A DNA stretch of 11,770 nt. Origin: Planctomycetota bacterium. Lineage in GTDB: Bacteria > Planctomycetota > Phycisphaerae > UBA1845 > UTPLA1. The stretch covers positions 1-11,770 of the forward strand of contig JAPULF010000145.1 in the NCBI GenBank assembly GCA_027295245.1. The letters run 5' to 3'. This document shows positions 6,864-11,770 of the stretch, one piece after another. Position 1 is the stretch's first letter; the number at the start of each line of letters is the position of its first letter. The position numbers were made by a program, and so were the translations under genes. Under the pieces are notes generated by a model. It did not search any database. It was not told the DNA's origin and worked only from the letters and a program-made list of their open reading frames with translations.

Positions 6864-8657
6864 ATGACTGCGTCAAAACCCGATGGTCGTCGGCCGGACC
6901 CGCCCGCTCAAGACGAAGACCTGGATCACCTTGTGCGTCGGGCCATGGACGAGCATTCGCTCATGCCGGACAATGAGCCGGATCCGTACGAGGCGGACCG
7001 CCTATGGTACCGGCAACAGCGGATGAAGTACGGCATCACGGCCTTGGTGATCCTGCTGCTTGCCGGCGGGGCCTCGTGGTATCTGGTCGAACGGCATAAC
7101 AAGCAAAAGGCCCTGGACTTGGAGGACGCCGCGTTTCGTGCGAGTCACGAGGCCCAGCTGGCGGAACTTGCGGAACGGATACCGCTCGAAGTGCGGGAAC
7201 TGCTCGGATCGAACAGTTTCAGATCCGCCCGCAGCACGCTCGATAAGGCCAGTGGTCAAGGACTGCCACCAGAAGTCTGGGCCGGTCTCGACGTAGAAAT
7301 CAATAATGCCCTATCGGCCCGTTGCGGTCGGCTGATCGAAGAGACCGAGGCGGAGCTGGACGATCTGGCCCCCGACAAAGCCGAGAGCTTGATGGCGCAG
7401 CTACGGTTGTTGGAAGTGCCCAGCGATCTTGCCAGCCGGATTGCGCCGCTGGAGCGACGCCTGCTCGACGTCAAGCGGCAGGCGGAGTTGGAGCCGGCCA
7501 AGCGGAGGGTCGCCGATTCGCGGCGAGCCGCGCTCAAGAAAGACTACAGCAAGGCGATTCAGTTGGTGAGAGAGGCCAAGCGGTTGCCGCGGGCCGGGCC
7601 CGAATTCGATCTTTGGGAAAACGAACTGCGCGATATGGTGGGCGGTCGCGTCCTGGTGACCGGCACGCCGGCCTCGGCCCAGGTCGAGGTTGCCGGGTAT
7701 CGAGCGGTCAAGATCGGGGAGCAGTTGGCGGGCCTCGCGTCGGGACGGGTGGAATTCGTGGTGTCGGCGGATGGATACTTATCAGTGCACGGGCATGCCG
7801 ACGTTCAGTATCCCGCACTCGCAACGATGAGCATTGAACTCGTGCCGGAGGCCCCCGGGCCGGTTTGGGCCACGCATGTCCTCGCCGGTCGGTGTGCCCA
7901 GCGGGTCGCATCCAGCTTCTACCTTCTGGACAAATCGAACGCCGAGTGGGCCGAGGCGGTCAAGGCCGTCAGTTCGGCATCCGCGCCGTGCGATCCGGGC
8001 GGTGCCAGGAACAGCACCAGAGACAAGGACGAGCTGCTGGATGATGCCGTTAAGGATTTTAAACGAGGCCGCGACCGGCACGCAGTCATAGCCCTGGACG
8101 AACTTGGCAAATTCACCGCGATCTATCCGAACGCCACCAAGGCTGTGCTGGCGCGTTGCAAGTCGGATCTGCGACGGATGTTCGGGGATATCGAGCGCGG
8201 ATGCGGAGATTGTTGGGGGGTCGGAGACAAACCGTGCGACGGCTGCAAGGCCCGGGGCAAGCGCAGGGAGATGGGTCCCTGCGAGGCGTGCAAGGCGAAG
8301 GGAGAGAAGACCCACGTGTCGTGCCGCGGCACCGGAAAGATCAAGTGCAAGAAGTGCCATGGCAAAGGGTCCACTAAAAAGCGCCGGAAGGAAGGTAGGA
8401 TCTGGGTGACGCGCACCGAATCCTGTCGTCCTTGCAGCGGTAAAGGCAAGGCTATTTGCATTTGCGAAAACGGCAAAATCACCTGTTCAAAATGCAAGGG
8501 TAGTCGTGAACGCAAGACGGTCGGGGAGTGCTCGGAGTGTTCCGGTCGCGGCACCTTGTCCTGCGATGTTTGCGGCGGTTCGGGCAATAGAGGCAGCATG
8601 AAATACGAACGGCGCCGTGAACTGGAACAGGCGATCGCCCGACTGAGCAAGCCCTGA
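6864..8657 (+). CDS. Single-pass membrane protein with PEGA-like domain and DnaJ-type zinc-knuckle array
   Basis: A 597-residue protein I cannot assign to a named family. Residues 1-53 are a soluble Asp/Pro/Arg-rich head. A transmembrane helix follows at about 57-75 (ITALVILLLAGGASWYLV). Residues 80-255 are charged and helical, coiled-coil-like. Residues about 260-328 resemble a PEGA domain (GRVLVTGTPASAQVEVAGY, then FVVSADGYLSVHG). Residues 335-445 are helical and TPR-like near 395-440. Residues 447-574 form a cysteine-rich array of about ten CxxCxGxG-type motifs containing 19 cysteines, as in the zinc-binding region of DnaJ; no J-domain is present. The knuckles probably bind zinc and either support protein contacts or form a disulfide/thiol centre, depending on topology. 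The charges either side of the helix do not settle which side the C-terminus faces. It appears monocistronic, with its own promoter and a possible terminator hairpin after the stop. Existence of the gene is near certain; function is open. Confidence 0.9.
   Translation: MTASKPDGRRPDPPAQDEDLDHLVRRAMDEHSLMPDNEPDPYEADRLWYRQQRMKYGITALVILLLAGGASWYLVERHNKQKALDLEDAAFRASHEAQLAELAERIPLEVRELLGSNSFRSARSTLDKASGQGLPPEVWAGLDVEINNALSARCGRLIEETEAELDDLAPDKAESLMAQLRLLEVPSDLASRIAPLERRLLDVKRQAELEPAKRRVADSRRAALKKDYSKAIQLVREAKRLPRAGPEFDLWENELRDMVGGRVLVTGTPASAQVEVAGYRAVKIGEQLAGLASGRVEFVVSADGYLSVHGHADVQYPALATMSIELVPEAPGPVWATHVLAGRCAQRVASSFYLLDKSNAEWAEAVKAVSSASAPCDPGGARNSTRDKDELLDDAVKDFKRGRDRHAVIALDELGKFTAIYPNATKAVLARCKSDLRRMFGDIERGCGDCWGVGDKPCDGCKARGKRREMGPCEACKAKGEKTHVSCRGTGKIKCKKCHGKGSTKKRRKEGRIWVTRTESCRPCSGKGKAICICENGKITCSKCKGSRERKTVGECSECSGRGTLSCDVCGGSGNRGSMKYERRRELEQAIARLSKP
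8202..8585 (+). repeat. Ten tandem CxxCxGxG-type zinc knuckles within the membrane protein
   Basis: The motifs begin at residues 447, 458, 473, 484, 495, 521, about 531, 541, 556 and 567. The spacing 11-15-11 between the first four recurs as about 10-15-11 between the last four, so the array looks like a duplicated four-motif unit separated by two extra motifs and a basic loop (about 503-520). The fourth motif is H484-x-x-C487 rather than CxxC. The seventh is degenerate (CICENG). DnaJ proteins have four such motifs forming two zinc sites; ten would allow up to five. Confidence 0.8.
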
Positions 8658-8690
8658 CCGTCGTCACTCCGAAGCCTCTCGCCCGTGTCG

Positions 8691-8712
8691 CGCGGCGGCG
8701 CATGTCGCCGCG
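8691..8712 (+). terminator. Possible terminator hairpin after the zinc-knuckle gene
   Basis: CGCGGCG (8691-8697) pairs perfectly with CGCCGCG (8706-8712) around an 8-base loop, 33 bases after the stop at 8657. Only three T follow (GGTTTGG), so an intrinsic terminator is doubtful. It may serve as a 3' end-stabilising hairpin. Confidence 0.35.
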
Positions 8713-8741
8713 GGTTTGGACCGTTCACGAAGATCGATGAT

Positions 8742-8770
8742 TCGACTTTTCGTTTTCGCGGGCATATTGT
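8742..8770 (+). promoter_or_regulatory. Candidate promoter for the yhhQ operon leader
   Basis: TCGACT (8742-8747) and TATTGT (8765-8770) are each 4 of 6 matches to -35 and -10 boxes, with a 17-base spacer. Use of this site would give a transcript starting near 8777 with an untranslated leader of about 230 bases that contains the hairpin cluster at 8797-8939. The match is moderate and could be chance. Confidence 0.3.
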
Positions 8771-8796
8771 CTATCAGAGACATTAAGACCTCGTAG

Positions 8797-8939
8797 CGTC
8801 ACGGGACGATAAGATTCTTGTCCCCGGTGACGGGCCACCGGAGCCCTCGGGTGGATGTGTCCTGGCCCCGGCAACCGTCAACCCGCCGCCGGGGATACTC
8901 GTTTCCGGACACCTCCTTCGCGGACCCCTGCCGGGTCCG
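8797..8939 (+). promoter_or_regulatory. Structured leader upstream of yhhQ, riboswitch- or attenuator-like
   Basis: Consecutive stem-loops fill the gene-free stretch before the transporter gene. Hairpin B: CGTCAC (8797-8802) with GTGACG (8827-8832), and GGGAC (8803-8807) with GTCCC (8820-8824). Hairpin C: CCACC (8835-8839) with GGTGG (8850-8854), plus an inner GAG/CTC. Hairpin D: GTGTCC (8857-8862) with GGACAC (8907-8912), and CCCCGGC (8866-8872) with GCCGGGG (8888-8894). Hairpin E: CGGACCC (8921-8927) with GGGTCCG (8933-8939). An alternative stem, CCGGTG (8824-8829) with CACCGG (8836-8841), uses arms of both B and C and excludes both. It matches none of the preQ1 riboswitch classes or other common riboswitches that I can recognise by eye. 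The rest of 8658-9003 shows only the candidate promoter and the hairpin at 8691. Confidence 0.45.
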
Positions 8940-9003
8940 GCTCCCAAATTCGTCGTATGCGACCGTTGACGATTAGCAGCGAGGATTCTACGCTCGGCCG
9001 CTT

Positions 9004-9819
9004 ATGTCCCGCGGTCTTCCATACTCGTTCGAGAACCCCGAACTCCACGAGCGACGCGAGCGGGTGTTTCTCGTGTTCGCGGGAATCTTCCTCGGCTCCA
9101 TGACGATGCTCAATATCCTGGGCATCACAAAATTCATACATCTGGGCCCGTTGGCGCTGGCCGTCGGGGTGCTGCCGTATCCGCTGACCTTCCTGTGTAC
9201 CGATTTCATCAGCGAATTCTACGGACGGCGCCGTGCCACTTTCGTCGTCTGGGTCGGACTCTTGCTCAATATGATCATCTTGCTGGTTTTTTGGATCGGT
9301 GATCTTGCACCGGCCGTGAGCGAAGCGAATCGTCCCGGCTGGCTGCCCGATGGATCATGGCAACCGTTTCCCTGGCAGGATCTGCGCCTGTCGGAACCGA
9401 TCATCCTTCCGAATGGAGAGTCGCTGAAGGAAGAGGGTGTGTTGTTTCACATTCTATACGGCTGCATGCGCGGGGCCGTGCTCGCGTCGATGGTAGCGTA
9501 CATGGCGGCCCAGTTTTGTGACGTATACCTGTTTCATTTCTGGAAGAAGCTAACGCGTGGCCGGCACCTGTGGCTCCGCAACAACGGCTCCACGATGATC
9601 AGCCAGTTGGTTGATTCCGTCGCGGTCATATTCATCACCTTTTGGGCATCCTGGCGGAGCGGCGACAAGACCCTCGGCGTTATGCTCGCGTTGGTCGGCA
9701 GCAGCTACCTGTTCAAGGTCGTGGTGGCGGCCGTGGACACGATCCCGTTCTACATCGGCGTGCGGTATTTGTCCGTTTACTTGAAGATAGATCCGACGCG
9801 TGCGCAAGAGGAGACTTGA
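9004..9819 (+). CDS. yhhQ: Queuosine precursor transporter, YhhQ/VUT family
   Basis: A 271-residue inner-membrane protein of the YhhQ (vitamin uptake-like) family, which imports queuosine precursors such as preQ0, preQ1 or queuine for tRNA modification. About six membrane segments are visible: near 21-42, 48-68, 79-98, 147-172, 197-216 and 223-256. Family signatures are PLTFLCTDFISEFYGRRRA at 60-78, RNNGSTMISQLVDS at 192-205 and DTIPFYIGVRYL at 245-256. E. coli YhhQ has about 221 residues; the extra length lies mostly in a polar loop at about 99-146 between the third and fourth segments. ATG 9004 is the first start after an in-frame TAG at 8974, so the start is fixed even though no SD lies at the right distance (a GAGGA is 18 bases away). 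The stop is three bases before the next gene, and the SD of that gene lies inside this one, so the two are translationally linked. A structured leader precedes it. Confidence 0.88.
   Translation: MSRGLPYSFENPELHERRERVFLVFAGIFLGSMTMLNILGITKFIHLGPLALAVGVLPYPLTFLCTDFISEFYGRRRATFVVWVGLLLNMIILLVFWIGDLAPAVSEANRPGWLPDGSWQPFPWQDLRLSEPIILPNGESLKEEGVLFHILYGCMRGAVLASMVAYMAAQFCDVYLFHFWKKLTRGRHLWLRNNGSTMISQLVDSVAVIFITFWASWRSGDKTLGVMLALVGSSYLFKVVVAAVDTIPFYIGVRYLSVYLKIDPTRAQEET
9807..9813 (+). promoter_or_regulatory. Shine-Dalgarno site selecting the TTG start at 9823
   Basis: AGAGGAG inside the end of yhhQ, nine bases before TTG 9823. The first in-frame ATG (9904) has only a weak GGCAGG upstream, so the TTG start is preferred. 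Confidence 0.75.
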
Positions 9820-9822
9820 GTA

Positions 9823-10929
9823 TTGGAACCGGATTCGACCTTCGCGACCGGCTCCAGCGGGGCCGCGAAGACTGTCGATGATGATACCGGCAGGCGCGCT
9901 CTCATGCTCATCGACTTACCCAATCTGTCTCGGGTCGGCGACCAACTCTGGCAACGATACGGCACGCCCGACAAGCTGGACAATGCCCGACGCCTTGCGA
10001 AATTGACCGCGGCGTGCGCCGAACGAATCGACGCCTTTCCCTGGCGGATCGTTCTGGAGCCGGGCAACCTCTGCAACCTTCACTGTAAGGAATGCCCCAC
10101 CCATGAATCCGACCTTCCCAAGGGGCTTCTCGATCCGGCCGACATCGAAACCTACCTGCAAGACTTGTGGCCGCATCTCGTCCAGGTCAATCTTTTCAAC
10201 TGGGGCGAGCCGGTGCTGAACCCCCGGCTGCCCGAGATCATCGAAATCATACACCGCCGCGACGTGGGCACGCAGGTCCACGCCAACATGAACCGGTTTC
10301 CGGAAGCGCTCATGGGGCGCGTCATCGACTCGGGTCTCGATTTTCTCGTGGCGTCGATCGACGGCGTCAGCGAAACGGCATACGCCGGCTATCGGGTCGG
10401 CGGATCGGCGAAACAGTCCCTCGAAAACCTCGAGAGGTTCGTCAAACTGCGCGACGCCCGAGGCACATCCACGCCGAAGATCGTCTGGCGATTCCTTTGC
10501 TTTCCGCACACCCTGGATGAGATCGATCAAGCCCGCCGGTTGGCCGCGGACATCGGCGTCGATGACTTCGCCCTCGGCGAAGGATTTCTCGACGGCCGTA
10601 TATGGACGTCCGATGGTCCGAAATCTTACGTCGATAATCCGTCCGAGCAGCCGGTTCCATACTGCAACGACCTTTTCGATTTCCCCGTCATCCATTGGGA
10701 CGGCACTGTCTTGCCTTGTTGCTACGTGGCTGACCGCCGTTTCATTTGGGGCGACCTCAGGCAGTCCTCGTGGATGGACATTTTCAATCGCGCGGCGTTT
10801 CGAGAGGCGCGTCGCCTGGTCGCCGGCGACACATCGATCGAATGCCCTTGCCGCGGATGCTTCAAGATCCCCAAGCTAGTTCAACTCTCGGTCTCCGGTG
10901 AGGCCCACGAAGTCGCCGCTCCCGTCTGA
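9823..10929 (+). CDS. Radical SAM/SPASM enzyme co-transcribed with yhhQ
   Basis: A 368-residue cytoplasmic radical SAM enzyme. The SAM-cluster motif is C84-x3-C88-x2-C91 (CNLHCKEC), followed by NWGEP at 126-130, which matches the GGEP-type SAM-binding motif. LDFLVASIDG (172-181) and further barrel strands follow. The C-terminus has a SPASM/twitch-like cluster region: C281, C299-C300 within DGTVLPCCYVADRRFIWGDL (293-312), and C341, C343, C346 (CPCRGC), enough for one or two extra Fe-S clusters. The start is TTG at 9823, chosen for its SD; the gene begins three bases after the yhhQ stop, so coupled translation is likely. Residues 1-75 are a variable extension. It lacks the QueE-type signature with the long first interval, so it is not the de novo CDG synthase. 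Radical SAM queuine lyase (QueL) is known beside YhhQ in salvage pathways; a comparable role is inference from context. A peptide- or tRNA-modifying role is also possible. Confidence 0.85.
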   Translation: MEPDSTFATGSSGAAKTVDDDTGRRALMLIDLPNLSRVGDQLWQRYGTPDKLDNARRLAKLTAACAERIDAFPWRIVLEPGNLCNLHCKECPTHESDLPKGLLDPADIETYLQDLWPHLVQVNLFNWGEPVLNPRLPEIIEIIHRRDVGTQVHANMNRFPEALMGRVIDSGLDFLVASIDGVSETAYAGYRVGGSAKQSLENLERFVKLRDARGTSTPKIVWRFLCFPHTLDEIDQARRLAADIGVDDFALGEGFLDGRIWTSDGPKSYVDNPSEQPVPYCNDLFDFPVIHWDGTVLPCCYVADRRFIWGDLRQSSWMDIFNRAAFREARRLVAGDTSIECPCRGCFKIPKLVQLSVSGEAHEVAAPV

Positions 10930-11003
10930 CCGGTTCGTGGTCCGACCATGACTCCGCCTGCCGCAATCGACGCGAGAGTCCGGTGTGGATCGGCCCGCCG
11001 AAT

Positions 11004-11032
11004 TTGACGAGCATCCACGTCGGGGCGATACT
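11004..11032 (+). promoter_or_regulatory. Candidate promoter for the PLP-enzyme gene
   Basis: TTGACG (11004-11009, 5 of 6) and GATACT (11027-11032, 4 of 6) are separated by exactly 17 bases. The start of transcription would fall near 11039, about 24 bases before the TTG start at 11063, leaving room for the AAGGA site at 11047-11051. The rest of the 133 bp gap (10930-11062) holds only a weak GTGGAT/ATCCAC inverted repeat (10985-10990, 11013-11018) that overlaps this promoter. Confidence 0.5.
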
Positions 11033-11062
11033 TCAACTTTGGTTAAAAGGAAACGCAACGCC

Positions 11063-11770
11063 TTGATTTCAACCGAGTCTATTCTCGAAAAAGCCGTCGG
11101 CCGCTGTCGGGAGCGCAACATCGTCATTCCGACCTTTGCGCAGCTGCGTGATCCCGGGCTCATTCCGCAATCGATCAAGGACCGGCTACGCAACGTCGGG
11201 CTTTGGGATGTCGATCCGATCAACCTCTTTCGCATTACCTGGAAGAACGAACCCGTTGAATCGGGCGGCCTGTTCAACAACGGCAACTGGATCGAGTTTC
11301 CGTCCGCGCTGACCGGCGTGGAGGCCCGGATCATCGGCATCGTCGGCAAGTGGTTTCCGACCGGAACACACAAGGTCGGCGCGGGATTCGGATGTCTGGT
11401 GCCGCGTCTGGTCAGCGGACAATTCGACCCGACCACGCAGAAGGCCGTGTGGCCCAGCACCGGCAACTTCTGTCGGGGCGGTGCGTTCGATTGTGCCTTG
11501 CTCGGGTGCGAGGCCATCGGCATTCTGCCGGAGGGGATGAGCCGCGAGCGCTTTGACTGGCTTCACGAGATCGGGGCCGAAGTGATCGCCACGCCCGGTT
11601 GCGAATCCAATGTCAAAGAGATCTACGACAAGTGCTGGGAGATTCGCCGGACCCGACCGGATTGCGTGATCTTCAATCAGTTCGAGGAGTTCGGTAATTC
11701 GGTTTGGCACTACCACACGACCGGCGGCGTCATTGACGAAATCTTCCGAAGCATCGCCGGTCCGCGCGAT
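11063..11770 (+). CDS. Partial PLP-dependent fold-type II enzyme (cysteine synthase/TrpB-like)
   Basis: 236 codons are open to the window end; the 3' part is missing. The sequence has the signature of the PALP (PF00291) superfamily: a PLP-binding lysine in PTGTHKVGAG (K104, residues 99-108) and a substrate-carboxylate loop STGNFCRGGA (132-141), followed by a GILPEGMSRERFDWLHEIGAEV stretch typical of the Rossmann-like small domain (ILPEGMS at 153-159). The GTHK context resembles TrpB and threonine synthase-like members more than the SxKxR of cysteine synthases. About 100 residues precede the lysine, more than in typical CysK (about 40), so there is an N-terminal extension. The phosphate-binding glycine loop would lie beyond the window. 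The start is TTG 11063, with AAGGA 11 bases upstream; no ATG occurs in frame before residue 158. The substrate cannot be set; lyase, beta-replacement or deaminase chemistry is possible. It follows its own candidate promoter. Confidence 0.8.
   Translation, partial: MISTESILEKAVGRCRERNIVIPTFAQLRDPGLIPQSIKDRLRNVGLWDVDPINLFRITWKNEPVESGGLFNNGNWIEFPSALTGVEARIIGIVGKWFPTGTHKVGAGFGCLVPRLVSGQFDPTTQKAVWPSTGNFCRGGAFDCALLGCEAIGILPEGMSRERFDWLHEIGAEVIATPGCESNVKEIYDKCWEIRRTRPDCVIFNQFEEFGNSVWHYHTTGGVIDEIFRSIAGPRD

Noticed and set aside
8768..8782. TGTCT/AGACA mini-hairpin as part of the yhhQ leader
   Set aside because: It overlaps the candidate -10 box and its five AT-rich pairs are weak, so it was left out of the leader structure.
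8737..8796. Possible 19-residue leader peptide (MIRLFVFAGILSIRDIKTS) ending directly before hairpin B
   Set aside because: Its position is suggestive of attenuation, but there is no SD and it overlaps the candidate promoter, so it would not be on that transcript. It has no run of regulatory codons.
8957..9103. Small ORF from ATG 8957 overlapping the start of yhhQ
   Set aside because: It has no SD and a Ser/Arg-rich composition, and it lies out of frame over a conserved gene.
9916..10695. Minus-strand ORF of 259 codons opposite the radical SAM gene
   Set aside because: It is a shadow; the plus strand carries CxxxCxxC and SPASM-like cysteines in the correct order.
10938..10948. TGGTC/GACCA inverted repeat just after the radical SAM gene as a terminator
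   Set aside because: Only one base lies between the arms, so a real hairpin would keep about three pairs, and no T-run follows.

Overview
The window is GC-rich bacterial chromosomal DNA. It holds seven protein-coding genes, two of them cut by the window edges, and no tRNA, rRNA, CRISPR array or insertion sequence that I can see. Several features suggest a member of the Planctomycetota or a similar environmental lineage: a very long exported multi-domain amidohydrolase, a membrane-anchored protein carrying a PEGA-like domain and many CxxC knuckles, frequent GTG/TTG starts and patchy Shine-Dalgarno (SD) use. This assignment rests on gene style only; no marker gene is present.

Layout, left to right. 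(1) At the left edge a membrane-protein gene runs leftwards off the window (complement of 1-124). It is divergent from a zinc-dependent medium-chain alcohol dehydrogenase (280-1392, +). The 155 bp between them hold a direct repeat and hairpins. (2) Tail to tail with the dehydrogenase, 13 bp away, lies a minus-strand pair: a 1413-residue exported protein made of three amidohydrolase units (6683-2442), followed after 28 bp by a DUF72/YecE-like protein (2413-1406). (3) A 180 bp divergent region holds a near-consensus sigma70-type promoter. It drives a single-pass membrane protein (6864-8657) with a helical region, a PEGA-like domain and ten DnaJ-type zinc knuckles. (4) A 346 bp gene-free stretch packed with stem-loops, some mutually exclusive, precedes a two-gene operon: a YhhQ-family queuosine-precursor transporter (9004-9819) and a radical SAM/SPASM enzyme starting three bases later (9823-10929). 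(5) After a 133 bp gap with a plausible promoter, a PLP-dependent fold-type II enzyme (11063 onwards) runs off the right edge.

How they fit together. The strongest functional unit is the transporter plus radical SAM pair with its structured leader. YhhQ proteins import queuosine precursors, and a radical SAM queuine lyase (QueL) acts beside YhhQ in known salvage pathways, so a salvage operon is a reasonable hypothesis but unproven. The amidohydrolase/DUF72 pair looks like an operon by spacing only. The remaining genes appear to be independent units.
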